Assembly (NCBI RefSeq): GCF_025628985.1
Contig: NZ_JAOTEM010000002.1
Coordinates: 496,001 to 560,000, forward strand
Length of the DNA stretch: 64,000 nt
Direction of reading: 5' to 3'
Origin: Chryseobacterium edaphi
GTDB taxonomy: Bacteria > Bacteroidota > Bacteroidia > Flavobacteriales > Weeksellaceae
Below are positions 45,247-54,602 of this stretch, piece by piece (the stretch's first letter is position 1; every line of letters begins with the position of its first letter). A program made the translations under genes and the position numbers. The notes beneath the pieces were generated by a model that saw nothing but the letters and a program-made list of their open reading frames with translations, searched no databases and was not told the DNA's origin.

Positions 45247-46185
45247 ATGGCCGAGCAACAAAGTTATCTATTTTCGACAAGAACTAGTAAGGAGCTAGCA
45301 GAAAAAATTGCCCATCACTATGGGAAAGAATTGGGGAAAATCATTATTCAGGAGTTCAGCGATGGCGAATTTGAGCCTGTGCTAGATGAATCTGTAAGAG
45401 GAGGACGTGTTTTCCTAATTGCTTCTACATTTCCACCAGCTGACAATCTTTTAGAACTGCTTCTAATGATTGATGCTTCGAAAAGAGCTTCTGCGAAAAG
45501 TATTACCGTGGTGCTTCCATATTTCGGATTGGCAAGACAAGACAGAAAAGATAAGCCAAGAGCACCTATCGGAGCAAAATTGGTGGCCAATCTTTTAACT
45601 GCTGCCGGAGCAACAAGAATCATGACGATGGATCTGCATGCAGACCAGATTCAAGGATTCTTTGAAATTCCTGTTGATCATCTGTATGCTTCTACGATAT
45701 TTGTAGATTACATCCGAGATATGAAGCTGGACAATCTTACGATTGCTTCTCCGGATATGGGTGGTGCAAAAAGAGCGAAAAACTATGCAGGTCACTTAGG
45801 TGCAGATGTTGTAATCGCTTACAAAGAAAGAAAAAAAGCAAACGTAATTGAAGAAATGTTCCTTATCGGAGATGTGGAAGGTAAAAACGTTATCCTTATC
45901 GATGATATGATCGATACTGCTGGAACGCTTTGTAAAGCTGCAGGTATTTTGATGGAAAAAGGAGCAAAATCTGTAAGAGCAATGGCAACTCACGGAGTGC
46001 TTTCAGGTAAGGCTTATGAGAATATTGAGAACTCACAATTACTGGAAGTTATTGTAACTGACTCAATTCCTGTCAAAACTAATTTGTCATCTAAAATAAA
46101 AGTGCTATCTTGCGCCCCATTATTTGCTGATGTTATGAAGATGGTGCACGAGCATCAATCGATTAGCAGTAAGTTTGTTATTTAA
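45247..46185 (+). CDS. prs: Ribose-phosphate pyrophosphokinase
   Basis: A 312-residue PRPP synthetase (ribose 5-phosphate + ATP to PRPP + AMP). Motifs include FSDGEFEPVLDESVRGG, the ATP-site YFGLARQDRKDKPRAPI, MDLHADQIQGFF and the PRPP loop VILIDDMIDTAGTL. PRPP made here serves the apt enzyme and others. rplY follows after 55 bp and shares the direction. Confidence 0.97.
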   Translation: MAEQQSYLFSTRTSKELAEKIAHHYGKELGKIIIQEFSDGEFEPVLDESVRGGRVFLIASTFPPADNLLELLLMIDASKRASAKSITVVLPYFGLARQDRKDKPRAPIGAKLVANLLTAAGATRIMTMDLHADQIQGFFEIPVDHLYASTIFVDYIRDMKLDNLTIASPDMGGAKRAKNYAGHLGADVVIAYKERKKANVIEEMFLIGDVEGKNVILIDDMIDTAGTLCKAAGILMEKGAKSVRAMATHGVLSGKAYENIENSQLLEVIVTDSIPVKTNLSSKIKVLSCAPLFADVMKMVHEHQSISSKFVI

Positions 46186-46240
46186 TTGATAATTAGCTGT
46201 TTGCAAATTAAAATCAAAACAATTTTTTAAATTTTTATAA

Positions 46241-46885
46241 ATGAAATCTATTACAATTCAAGGTACAAAAAGAGAAAGCGTGGGCAAAAAGTCGACAAAA
46301 GCTTTACGTGATGCTGAATTAGTTCCTTGTGTTGTTTACGGAGGTGGCGAGCCATTGAACTTCTCTGCATTAGAGAAAGCATTCAAAGGTTTAGTGTATA
46401 CTCCTGAAGCACACACGGTATCTATTGAAGTTGACGGACAGGTAATTCCTGCAGTTCTTCAGGATATTCAGTTCCACCCGATTACAGACAAGATTATTCA
46501 CGCAGACTTCTACAGATTATCTGACGACAAGCCGGTTATCATGGAAGTTCCTGTAAGAATCACTGGTCGTTCAAAAGGTGTTGTAGCTGGTGGAGTTTTA
46601 CGTCAGTCTTTCAGAAAATTGAAAGTAAAAGCTATTCCTGCAAACTTGCCAGACGAGATCGTTGTTGATATTACTTCATTGAAGATTGGTAACAAACTTT
46701 ATGTAGGAAGTATCAAAGCTGAAGGTTATTCTTTCGTTCATCCAGACAATGCAGTTGTAGTAGCTGTTAAGATGTCTAGAAATGCAGCTAAAGGTGGTGC
46801 AATGGCAGATGATGACGATGAAGAAGAAGTTGCAACTGAAGGTGAAGGAGCTACTCCTGCAACTGAAGAAGCAGCAGCTGAATAA
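46241..46885 (+). CDS. rplY: 50S ribosomal protein L25 (CTC/TL5 form)
   Basis: A 214-residue two-domain L25. The N-terminal domain (about 1-95, with [16 protein letters not shown]) binds 5S rRNA, and the C-terminal domain (about 96-185) is the CTC-type extension. The end is acidic ([14 protein letters not shown]) and likely disordered. The pairing with prs is common in bacteria. A terminator follows. Confidence 0.96.
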   Translation: MKSITIQGTKRESVGKKSTKALRDAELVPCVVYGGGEPLNFSALEKAFKGLVYTPEAHTVSIEVDGQVIPAVLQDIQFHPITDKIIHADFYRLSDDKPVIMEVPVRITGRSKGVVAGGVLRQSFRKLKVKAIPANLPDEIVVDITSLKIGNKLYVGSIKAEGYSFVHPDNAVVVAVKMSRNAAKGGAMADDDDEEEVATEGEGATPATEEAAAE

Positions 46886-46908
46886 GAAATTTCTTAATCA
46901 CAATACAA

Positions 46909-46938
46909 AACCTGTCAATTTATTTTGGCAGGTTTTTT
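46909..46938 (+). terminator. Terminator after rplY
   Basis: AACCTGTCAA-TTTATT-TTGGCAGGTT, with one T-G pair, is followed by TTTTT. It ends the prs-rplY transcript. Confidence 0.85.
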
Positions 46939-46995
46939 TGCTTTTAGATGAAATCTATCACTCTATTAATCCGGCAGACTTCTGAATAAAAGTCG

Positions 46996-47003
46996 TAAAT
47001 TTG
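46996..47003 (+). promoter_or_regulatory. -7 element of sufS
   Basis: TAAATTTG fits TAnnTTTG and ends 42 bp before the sufS ATG. Confidence 0.5.
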
Positions 47004-47045
47004 ACCTGTTCTAAATTAGAACGTTTAATAATAAAAATATAATAA

Positions 47046-48266
47046 ATGTTTGACATTCAGGAAATAAGAAGTCAGTTTTCTATATTAAACCAGCAGGTGA
47101 ACGGTAAACCATTGGTGTACCTAGATAATGCAGCAACATCGCAGAAACCAAATTCAGTTCTTGAAGTTTGGAATCAATACTATACAGAGCTTAACGCTAA
47201 CGTCCATAGAGGTATTCATACATTGAGCCAGCTGGCAACTGAGGAAATGGAACTTTCCAGAAGAAAAATTCAGAAGTTCATTAATGCTGAACATGATTTT
47301 GAGGTCATTTTCACCAAAGGAACTACCGAAGGAATCAACCTGATCGCCTATATTTTAACTCAAAAGCTTAATAAAGACGACGAGATTATCATTTCTTACC
47401 TGGAGCATCACTCGAATATCGTTCCGTGGCAATTGTTGTGTGAAAGAACCGGAGCAAAACTTCGTGTAATCCCAATCGATCAGGAAGGAATTCTTCAACT
47501 AGATTATTTAGATGAATTTTTAAGTGAGAAAACAAAAATAGTTTCTGTAAATCAGGTTTCCAATGCTTTGGGAATCGTTAATCCGATTGAAGAAATCATT
47601 GCAAAGACAAGGGCCAATTCTGATGCTTATATCGTTATTGATGGTGCTCAGTCTGCACCGCATTTCAAAATTGATGTTCAGGCTTTAGATTGTGATTTCT
47701 TTGTGTTTTCTGGTCATAAGATGTACGCTCCGATGGGAACTGGTGTTTTATACGGAAAGCAAGCGATTTTAGAAGATTTGCCACCATTTCACGGAGGAGG
47801 AGAAATGATTGCGGTTTGCTCATTTGATCAGACTACTTACGCAGGTTTACCTTTTAAATATGAAGCAGGAACTCCAAATGTAGGTGGAAATATTGCTTTA
47901 GGTGCAGCGATCGATTTCATTAATAAAGTAGGTCACGAAAATATTCAACAACACGAAAACGCATTGCTTGAATATGCTCAAAAACATCTTTTGGAAATTG
48001 AAGGTTTAAAAGTGTATGGTGAAAAAGCCAACAGAACCGGAGTTGTTTCTTTTAATCTGATTGGAATGGGAATTTCCTCAGATGTCGGAATGATTCTCGA
48101 TAAAATGGGTGTTGCCGTAAGAACCGGACATCACTGTACCCAACCAATTATGGATTTCTTTGATATTGCAGGAACCGTAAGAGCCAGTTTCGCGGTCTAT
48201 AATACTTTTCAGGAAATTGATTTGTTGGTGGAAGGTGTGAAAAAAGCACAGAGAATGTTGGCTTAA
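47046..48266 (+). CDS. sufS: Cysteine desulfurase SufS
   Basis: A 406-residue PLP enzyme that frees sulfur from cysteine for Fe-S assembly. The PLP Lys is K225 in FSGHKMYAP, the pyridine-contact Asp is in YIVIDGAQ, and the catalytic Cys is C364 in RTGHHCTQP, within the short-loop form typical of the SufS group (class II). It stands alone with its own promoter and terminator, 28 kb from sufABCD. No sufE or sufU is seen beside it. Confidence 0.96.
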   Translation: MFDIQEIRSQFSILNQQVNGKPLVYLDNAATSQKPNSVLEVWNQYYTELNANVHRGIHTLSQLATEEMELSRRKIQKFINAEHDFEVIFTKGTTEGINLIAYILTQKLNKDDEIIISYLEHHSNIVPWQLLCERTGAKLRVIPIDQEGILQLDYLDEFLSEKTKIVSVNQVSNALGIVNPIEEIIAKTRANSDAYIVIDGAQSAPHFKIDVQALDCDFFVFSGHKMYAPMGTGVLYGKQAILEDLPPFHGGGEMIAVCSFDQTTYAGLPFKYEAGTPNVGGNIALGAAIDFINKVGHENIQQHENALLEYAQKHLLEIEGLKVYGEKANRTGVVSFNLIGMGISSDVGMILDKMGVAVRTGHHCTQPIMDFFDIAGTVRASFAVYNTFQEIDLLVEGVKKAQRMLA

Positions 48267-48291
48267 TTTTTAGAAAATTTAATTTAAATAA

Positions 48292-48324
48292 AAAATCCCT
48301 TTCAATTTTGTTGAAAGGGATTTT
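48292..48324. terminator. Terminator between convergent sufS and the orphan gene
   Basis: AATCCCTTTCAA-TTTTG-TTGAAAGGGATT is a 12-bp perfect stem, with TTTTG following on the + strand and TTTTTA following on the minus strand; it can serve both genes. Confidence 0.8.
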
Positions 48325-48325
48325 G

Positions 48326-48865
48326 TTATTTATCGGAATTTATCTTGTGTCCAAATTTCATTAAGAGAATTTTCAAGCTTTCGTAAACACTTTCATCAGC
48401 ATCAATGAATTCTTGATTTAAATTTTGCATAAATTCACAAGAAAAACAAATATTTAAAATATCAACCACCTCACTTTTATCGTTATAAAAAACAATTGCG
48501 TCACGATAAATGGGAGTGCACATCCAAGATGGAGTTTTTTGAGTTTTAATGCTTAATATTTTATGTAATTCTATTATTTCAGCTGTTGAATTGCTTTTTT
48601 TAATTCTTTCAGCAGAATAGTGTTTTTCTTTATTTTTATTAATTAAAAACTGTACTCTGTTTAGTTGAGAATCCAAAAAATCTAATTCTTTACTATCAAC
48701 AATAGTTAAAATTTCCTTTGTAGATTTTTTTAATAAATGATTAAAACGAATTTCTTTATCCTTAAATATTTTTTCATAGGCAGTTCCACGCTGCAATGAA
48801 TAAGTTTCAAAATATTTAAAGGCTAAATTTTTAAAGAAATCACTTAAATCAATATTGGAATACAT
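48326..48865 (-). CDS. Unrecognised protein after hemE
   Basis: A 179-residue soluble protein I do not recognise. The N-terminal half is highly charged and helical. The C-terminal half has WMCTPIYRDAIVFYNDKSEV followed by DILNICFSC, a pair of beta strands carrying a Cys near each end, a pattern I recall from scattered Bacteroidetes proteins of unknown function. Its start lies one base after the hemE stop, so it is probably translated from the haem operon transcript. It is richer in A/T and Lys/Asn than its neighbours. Confidence 0.65.
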   Translation of the reverse strand: MYSNIDLSDFFKNLAFKYFETYSLQRGTAYEKIFKDKEIRFNHLLKKSTKEILTIVDSKELDFLDSQLNRVQFLINKNKEKHYSAERIKKSNSTAEIIELHKILSIKTQKTPSWMCTPIYRDAIVFYNDKSEVVDILNICFSCEFMQNLNQEFIDADESVYESLKILLMKFGHKINSDK

Positions 48866-48866
48866 A

Positions 48867-49898
48867 TTAATTATTCGGCTTCCAATCTACCACCGCTCTG
48901 ATAAACGCTTCCGCATTTTCCAAAGGAATATTCGGTAAAATTCCATGACCAAGATTCGCAATATATCGGTCTTTACCGAAACGATTGATCATTTCGTTCA
49001 CCATTTTCTTAATGGTTTCAGGAGTTGAATGCAATCTTGCAGGATCAAAATTTCCCTGCAAAGTCATTGTATGATTCGTCAATGTTCTTGCCAATTCCGG
49101 TTTAATCGTCCAGTCAACACCCAAAGCAGAAACCGGCGACATCGTCATATCTTCCAATGCAAACCAGCATCCTTTACCGAAAACAATAACATGAGTCAAC
49201 GGAGCTAAAGCTTCAACAATCTGACTGATGTATTGCCAGGAAAATTCCTGATAATCCTGTGGAGAAAGCATTCCGCCCCAAGAATCGAAAACCTGAACCG
49301 CAGAAACACCTTTTTCAACTTTTCTTTTTAAGTAGGCAATTGTCGTATCTGTGATTTTCTGAAGCAATAAATGCGCAGCTTCCGGCTGCTGGAAACAGAA
49401 AGATTTTGCAACATCAAACGCTTTACTTCCTTTTCCTTCTACGCAGTAACAAAGAAGCGTCCAAGGTGAGCCCGCAAAACCAATCAAAGGAATTTCGTTG
49501 TCTAATTTAATTAAAGTCAGTTCTATTGCATCAAAAACGTAGCCTAAAGTATCATTAACATCAGGAACAACCACATTTTGTACGTCTTCCATCGTTCTGA
49601 TCGGATTATCCAGCCACGGACCTACATTTTCTTTCATTTTAAAGTCAATTCCCATCGCCTGAGGAACGACCAAAATGTCTGAAAATAAAATCGCAGCATC
49701 CAAAGGATATCTTCTGATCGGCTGAACAGTAATTTCAGAAGCTAATTCAGGAGTCTGACATCTTGTGAAAAAGTCGTATTTGTCACGCAACGCGATGAAT
49801 TCAGGTAAATATCTTCCCGCCTGTCTCATCATCCAAACCGGTGGTCTTTCTACGGTTTCGCCACGAAGTGCTTTTAAATATAGGTCGTTTTTAATCAT
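48867..49898 (-). CDS. hemE: Uroporphyrinogen decarboxylase
   Basis: A 343-residue enzyme converting uroporphyrinogen III to coproporphyrinogen III. N-terminal [17 protein letters not shown] with its Arg residues and [10 protein letters not shown] with its active-site Asp region are diagnostic; GNFDPARL and GHGILPNIP occur near the end. It follows hemD by 44 bp in the operon. Confidence 0.97.
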   Translation of the reverse strand: MIKNDLYLKALRGETVERPPVWMMRQAGRYLPEFIALRDKYDFFTRCQTPELASEITVQPIRRYPLDAAILFSDILVVPQAMGIDFKMKENVGPWLDNPIRTMEDVQNVVVPDVNDTLGYVFDAIELTLIKLDNEIPLIGFAGSPWTLLCYCVEGKGSKAFDVAKSFCFQQPEAAHLLLQKITDTTIAYLKRKVEKGVSAVQVFDSWGGMLSPQDYQEFSWQYISQIVEALAPLTHVIVFGKGCWFALEDMTMSPVSALGVDWTIKPELARTLTNHTMTLQGNFDPARLHSTPETIKKMVNEMINRFGKDRYIANLGHGILPNIPLENAEAFIRAVVDWKPNN

Positions 49899-49942
49899 AT
49901 CTTTTAGTTGGTAGTTGTTGGTTTTCAGTTGATTGATTTAAA

Positions 49943-50623
49943 TTAAATATTCTTTAAATTATCTTTGATAACCAGCAACAGGTTTGATAAAGTATTTTTT
50001 TTACTTGTAAAAATCTCTGCTTTTGTATATTTTCTTAACTCTTTCGAAGTGGTTTCTCCAATCGAAAATAGAACCGTATTTTCCAAAGAATTATTTTTCG
50101 CAAAACTACGAACTCCACTTGGGCTAAAAAAAACTATTGCATGATATTTTTCATGTATCACAGGATTAAGTTCTTCCGTATTGTAAACAGTGACTTTTTT
50201 GTAGCTAATATTTTGAAGAGGAAGTTTTTTATCTAAAACATCGATTGCTAGATTTCCGCAGAAATGGATGAATTTTTCCTCTGAACAATTTTCAATAATA
50301 AATTTTGAAAGCGTGGCAGCGTTTTTTAAAACTTTAAAAGTTCCAAAACCATTTTTTCGGAGTTCTCTCTTTGTTTTTTCTCCTACGCAGTAGATTTTGT
50401 TGTAGTTTTTTGCAGCGAAATCTTCGTTTGGTTTAAATTGATTCTCAAAAAAAGATTTCACGCCATTTAAGCTTGTAAAAATCAAGGAGTAGTTTTTTAA
50501 GTCAAATGCTTCAATTTTTATATTTTCTATTTTAATCACCTCAACACATTCGGTTGAAATATCATTTCCCAATTCTTTGGAAAGTATTTCGGAATCTATG
50601 TTTTTGGTAAATAAAATTTTCAT
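49943..50623 (-). CDS. hemD: Uroporphyrinogen-III synthase
   Basis: A 226-residue protein with the two-domain alpha/beta HemD pattern: YSLIFTSLNGVKSFF (about 45-60), IYCVGEKTKRELRKNG, and in the second half HAIVFFSPSGVRSFAKNN and FSIGETTSKELRKY. HemD is poorly conserved, so operon context (between hemC and hemE) carries much of the call. It closes the linear tetrapyrrole with ring D inversion. Confidence 0.88.
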   Translation of the reverse strand: MKILFTKNIDSEILSKELGNDISTECVEVIKIENIKIEAFDLKNYSLIFTSLNGVKSFFENQFKPNEDFAAKNYNKIYCVGEKTKRELRKNGFGTFKVLKNAATLSKFIIENCSEEKFIHFCGNLAIDVLDKKLPLQNISYKKVTVYNTEELNPVIHEKYHAIVFFSPSGVRSFAKNNSLENTVLFSIGETTSKELRKYTKAEIFTSKKNTLSNLLLVIKDNLKNI

Positions 50624-50639
50624 TTTTCTTTAAATAAGA

Positions 50640-50742
50640 ATAAAATTTTTAAACGCAAAGGACGCTAAGATTTTTTTTACTACTAACTGTTTTTAAGTTC
50701 GCGAAGTCGTTCTACTCAGCAAAGCACACAAAGTTTTTATCC
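50640..50742. repeat. Degenerate 'CGCAAAG' intergenic repeat
   Basis: The gap between hemD and the amidase gene holds AACGCAAAGGACGCTAAG, a T run, TTCGCGAAGTCG and GCAAAGCACACAAAG: imperfect copies of a short GCAAAG/CGCTAAG unit. This kind of low-complexity intergenic filler recurs in Chryseobacterium genomes, as I recall. Confidence 0.4.
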
Positions 50743-50744
50743 TA

Positions 50745-51407
50745 TTAATTACTTGGTTTTTCTTTTAATTTTAAATCTGCGACCTGTAATCTTACTTTAT
50801 TCATAAAATCTTTTCCTGGATCTTCTTTTCCTGTGAAATATTTTGGGTCGGATTCTTTCCAGAGTTTTGAATTTCTGAAAACTCCGTATTCTGAATGTCC
50901 GATGAGATACTCAATTCTATATTTTTGAGTTAAAGATCTCACTAACTGAGCGTTTGCGGCAACTTGTTTTTCTGTGAGCGGTTGGTTTTTACTTCCGATA
51001 TTTTCAATTCCGATGGCGCAATAATTGAGTCCGATAGTGTGTCTTGCAAATAGATTGGGTTCCATCAGTTGATAAATTGTTCCGTCTCGATCGACGATGT
51101 ATTGTGAAGAAACGTTGAGTGTGCTTTGTTTTTTTAAAGTGTTTCTGGCACTCTCTAAATAAGTTTTATTGAAGTATTTAAAATTACTTTCCACAGTTCC
51201 TCCTGCTGTATAATGCAGAACAATCATTTTAGGAATAATTGTAGGTGTTTTTTGAGTCAGACCATGATGGTCTTTTAGATATTCTAAACTGAGACGAATT
51301 CTTTCCTCGGAATAATTGATCGGTTTATTTATTATCTTAAAATCACTTTTCTGCGCAGGAGAAAAATTTAAAATCAATAAAAATAGAATGCAGATAAGAT
51401 TCTTCAT
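50745..51407 (-). CDS. N-acetylmuramoyl-L-alanine amidase
   Basis: A 220-residue secreted Ami_2-type amidase with a signal peptide (residues 1-18, NFSPAQ). Zinc-site motifs are VLHYTAGGTV (His), the second His in LFARHTIGLNY and IGHSEYG; the peptide-binding AIGIENIG and PITEKQ-like PLTEKQVAAN are also typical. It would cut the amide bond between MurNAc and the stem peptide. It is in the haem operon, after a DUF1287 gene with 6 bp between. Confidence 0.9.
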   Translation of the reverse strand: MKNLICILFLLILNFSPAQKSDFKIINKPINYSEERIRLSLEYLKDHHGLTQKTPTIIPKMIVLHYTAGGTVESNFKYFNKTYLESARNTLKKQSTLNVSSQYIVDRDGTIYQLMEPNLFARHTIGLNYCAIGIENIGSKNQPLTEKQVAANAQLVRSLTQKYRIEYLIGHSEYGVFRNSKLWKESDPKYFTGKEDPGKDFMNKVRLQVADLKLKEKPSN

Positions 51408-51413
51408 GAGTAA

Positions 51414-51995
51414 TTATTTCGGATATTGATAATGTCCGGTAATAGTAAATTTAAACAAGCAATCTTCGATAACTTGTCCGCCACCAATGTTATGAACAAT
51501 CAGATATCTCTTTCCATCAGCAGATTTTTTATTGACAACAATCCCGATGTGCGTTAAATTTCCTGGAAGTAGCCAAGTAACAATGTCTCCAGGAAAATAA
51601 AGTGCAGGATTGGTCTCAATAGATTTTGACTTCCCGAATTTGGCAAAGAAAACCATCAGGTTTGGAACTCTTCTGTGATCAATATTCGTGTCTGGTTTTT
51701 TCAAGCCAAACTTTTTAGGATATTTAGAAAAATTCTTCTTCATATCTTTATGCACTTCTTTTTGTAAATCGATTCCGAGTTTTCTGTACGCTCTGATAAT
51801 GACATCTGTGCAGACACCTTTATTTGCCGCTACATCACCGTCGGGATATTTGATTGAGTAATAAGCAGGATCGTAAGTCACTTTGTCTTTGGTTAAACTC
51901 AAAGCAGCATCAGAAAGCTTCTGAGCAAACTGAGCTTGTGCATTAGTCGTAAAAACAAAAAGTAGGAATAAGATTATGGAAAAGAGTTTTTTCAT
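51414..51995 (-). CDS. DUF1287 protein
   Basis: A 193-residue exported protein with a signal peptide (residues 1-19, TTNAQ). DUF1287 motifs are YDPAYYSIKYPDGDVAANKG, GVCTDVIIRAYRKLGIDLQ (Cys in a catalytic-type position) and GDIVTWLLPGNLTHIGIVV with a His. It resembles an NlpC/P60-like papain fold, so it may act on peptidoglycan; this is inference. The neighbouring amidase, 6 bp downstream, supports a cell-wall role. Confidence 0.88.
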   Translation of the reverse strand: MKKLFSIILFLLFVFTTNAQAQFAQKLSDAALSLTKDKVTYDPAYYSIKYPDGDVAANKGVCTDVIIRAYRKLGIDLQKEVHKDMKKNFSKYPKKFGLKKPDTNIDHRRVPNLMVFFAKFGKSKSIETNPALYFPGDIVTWLLPGNLTHIGIVVNKKSADGKRYLIVHNIGGGQVIEDCLFKFTITGHYQYPK

Positions 51996-52204
51996 CGGCT
52001 CGAAAATTTTGTATTAAAAACAGCTTTGTAAAGTTCAAAAATTTAATTTAAACATTAAGAATCTTTAGATATAAAGAAATGTTAAGATTTAGATAATCCA
52101 AACTAAGAAGTTTGCTAAAAATTTCTTTAGAAATTACCTTAACCAAACTTAGACCCTTAATAGATCTTAATGGTTCAAAAAAATCAACGTTAAACTTCAA
52201 ATTA

Positions 52205-53113
52205 TTAAAGCTGAGTTTTAATCTCTGCCATCAATTCTCTTCCGCCGTTTTCTAGTACAATGTTTGCAAATTTTTCTCCGAAATTTTCTTCTTCGTTATA
52301 TTCAAAACTTTCGTCGATTGCGATATAGTTTTTCCCGTCAAGAGAACAAAGAGCTCCTTTGAAACGGATTTGGTTTCCGATTTTTTCTGCAAAAGCACCA
52401 ATTGGAGCGGTACATCCTCCCTCAAGCGTACTTAGGAAATTCCTTTCCATTTCTACACAGATTTGGGTTTGCTTATGGTTGATTGATTGTAAGATCTCGT
52501 TGATTTCCGGCTTTTCAGAATGTCCGGCAATAGCAATCACACCTTGCGAAGCAGCGGGAATCATTACGGGAAGCATTTCGTAATTGATATCCATTTTCAT
52601 TCTTTTAATCCCTGCTAAAGATAGGATGGTTGCATCGAAGTCTTGTTCTTCAAGCTTCTGTAATCTCGTCTGAATATTTCCACGAATGTCGAAAAACTGA
52701 GTGTCTGGATAATGTTTTAACCAAAAAGCTCGTCTTCTCAAACTGCTTGTTGCCAATTTTAATTCGTGAAATTCTTTGTCTCTCGCAGATTCTCTTCTTA
52801 TAAGAACATCTTGCGGAAAATCTCTTTCAAGATGGGCAATTATTTCGATATTGTGAGGTAGTTGAGTGGGTACATCTTTCAACGAATGTACGGCAATATC
52901 AATTTCGTCATTTAATAGAGCTACATCCAAATCTCTTGTAAAAACACCGGTAATTCCTAAAGAATAAAGTGGTTGATTGAGATTTTTGTCGCCTGAAGAA
53001 ACGATTGGAGTAATCTCTGTGAGATAATTATTATTCTGTAAATGCCTTGCAACTTCTCTTGCCTGCCAAAGTGCGAGTGCCGAGTTCCTGGTTCCTATTC
53101 TAATGCTTTTCAT
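52205..53113 (-). CDS. hemC: Hydroxymethylbilane synthase (porphobilinogen deaminase)
   Basis: The enzyme polymerising four porphobilinogens. The start chosen is the ATG at 53113 (MKSIRIGTRNSALALW), as the upstream eight codons lack family similarity; this overlaps hemA by 14 bp. Catalytic and cofactor sites are SLKDVPTQLP (Asp) and LEGGCTAPIGAF, where the Cys holds the dipyrromethane cofactor. Length is about 302 residues. Confidence 0.96.
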   Translation of the reverse strand: MKSIRIGTRNSALALWQAREVARHLQNNNYLTEITPIVSSGDKNLNQPLYSLGITGVFTRDLDVALLNDEIDIAVHSLKDVPTQLPHNIEIIAHLERDFPQDVLIRRESARDKEFHELKLATSSLRRRAFWLKHYPDTQFFDIRGNIQTRLQKLEEQDFDATILSLAGIKRMKMDINYEMLPVMIPAASQGVIAIAGHSEKPEINEILQSINHKQTQICVEMERNFLSTLEGGCTAPIGAFAEKIGNQIRFKGALCSLDGKNYIAIDESFEYNEEENFGEKFANIVLENGGRELMAEIKTQL

Positions 53114-54374
53114 TGAATTCATTATTGGGTTGTTCAACTAATATTTCGTGCATTAATTTACTAATTTCTTCGGCTTTTAGAGGATTATCGATGATATATT
53201 TTGCAAAACGGTTGGTGATTTTCTGAATCATTTTCTCAGAAAGCTCCATGTCTGTGATGTTTATGTATTTATTTTTTCTGTAAAAATTGTGCATTTCGTT
53301 CCGTTCCATATTCTTCAGAACCGCCTTGAAATGGTGAATATTCGGCGCGAGCTTTCTCTTTTTTTCCCATTCAAGGAAGTCTTTGGTCATTTCCTTAATG
53401 ATTTTTTCGGCTTTTGGAATTTCTTTTTCTCTTTGCTGAATGGTTTCCTGGATCTGTTTTGAAAGCGCATCAACGTCAATTAGATTCACATGACTGAGTT
53501 CAGAAACGTTTTTGTCAACATTATGCGGAATCGAAAGATCAATCACCAAAGTTTCTCTTCCGTTGTGAAAATGAGACTTGTCGACAATCGGATTTTTTGC
53601 TCCGGTTGCTACAATGAGAATATCTGTTTGCTCCAGTTCTTTTTCAAAATCGGAATACTCAATATGTGGAATTTTATATTTTTCCGAAATTTTTGCTGCA
53701 GTTTCCTGGGTTCGATTGGCGATTTTTATCTGAGGCTGATAAATGTGTTTTACTAAATTTTCAACAGTATTCTGTCCAATTTCACCAACTCCCAAAAGCA
53801 AAATATTTTTCTCAGTCAATCTTTTCTGATTGTTTAAAATATAGTGAACTGCCGCATAAGAAACCGAAGCCGCTCCGTTTGAAATTCCGGTCTCATTTTT
53901 TATTCTTTTTGAAATCTGAATCGCAGAATTGATAGATCTTTCCAGATAAGGATTTGAGTTCTGTCTTTCTCTTTTGAATCTTGCGTAGGCTTTTTTAATT
54001 TGCCCGATAATTTCAAAGTCACCGATGATCTGGCTTTCCAATCCTGCTGCAACTCTGAATAAATGATTTAATGCTTCTTCTTTTGTTAAAATATTGGCAA
54101 ACGGTAAAAAATCCGTGAGATTGACTCCGATCGTTTTGCAGTATTCTTCCGCCACCAAAAGGTAATTGTTTGAGGTTGTGTAAATTTCGGTTCTGTTACA
54201 CGTGGAAACCACAAAAGCATCTCCTAAATCTTCATCGTGAATTCGGGTGACAAAGTTTTTAATATTGTCATCAAAGAATGCAAATTTCCCTCTTGTTTCT
54301 ACATCAGCCTTTTCAAAGCTTACAGAAAGTACAGCGAAATTTGATGTCTGATGTATGTTGGAATACTGTATCAT
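53100..54374 (-). CDS. hemA: Glutamyl-tRNA reductase
   Basis: The first committed enzyme of C5-pathway haem synthesis. The nucleophile Cys is in FVVSTCNRTEIY, and FRVAAGLESQIIGDFEI and LLLGVGEIGQNTVENL (NADPH site) follow. I start at the ATG at 54374 (MIQYSNIHQTS), because a -7 box candidate at 54384-54391 would put the upstream ATG at 54386 outside the transcript. It is the first gene of the operon with hemC, DUF1287, amidase, hemD, hemE and the orphan. Confidence 0.95.
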   Translation of the reverse strand: MIQYSNIHQTSNFAVLSVSFEKADVETRGKFAFFDDNIKNFVTRIHDEDLGDAFVVSTCNRTEIYTTSNNYLLVAEEYCKTIGVNLTDFLPFANILTKEEALNHLFRVAAGLESQIIGDFEIIGQIKKAYARFKRERQNSNPYLERSINSAIQISKRIKNETGISNGAASVSYAAVHYILNNQKRLTEKNILLLGVGEIGQNTVENLVKHIYQPQIKIANRTQETAAKISEKYKIPHIEYSDFEKELEQTDILIVATGAKNPIVDKSHFHNGRETLVIDLSIPHNVDKNVSELSHVNLIDVDALSKQIQETIQQREKEIPKAEKIIKEMTKDFLEWEKKRKLAPNIHHFKAVLKNMERNEMHNFYRKNKYINITDMELSEKMIQKITNRFAKYIIDNPLKAEEISKLMHEILVEQPNNEFNEKH

Positions 54375-54383
54375 AAGCAGTCG

Positions 54384-54391
54384 CAAAATTA
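54384..54391 (-). promoter_or_regulatory. Possible -7 element of the haem operon
   Basis: TAATTTTG on the minus strand fits TAnnTTTG but lies only about 10 bp before the preferred hemA ATG, so transcription would have almost no leader. No TTG at the -33 distance was found. Confidence 0.35.
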
Positions 54392-54570
54392 CAATTTTTT
54401 TAATAAAGCATCCTCAGATATTGTATATGATAATTATCGTGAAAAGCTATAAATTACTGTCGTTAATTTCTTGAAAAATCACAAACAAAAGGTTAAGTGA
54501 AATTTCAAAATTTAATAAAATTTTAACCAAATTATATTTACTATAGTATTCATTAGTAGTCTTAAATTTA

Positions 54571-54578
54571 TATCTTTG
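54571..54578 (+). promoter_or_regulatory. -7 element of the mre operon
   Basis: TATCTTTG fits TAnnTTTG and is 24 bp before the mreB ATG; an AAGGAG ribosome-binding site at 54591-54596 follows. Confidence 0.55.
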
Positions 54579-54602
54579 TAAACTTAAATCAAGGAGAAAA
54601 TT

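Noticed and set aside
46782..46985. 67-residue frame overlapping the end of rplY
   Set aside because: It runs through the terminator and mirrors the acidic tail of L25 in another frame.
50640..50742. Possible CRISPR-like array
   Set aside because: The units are short, imperfect and not regularly spaced; no cas genes are near.
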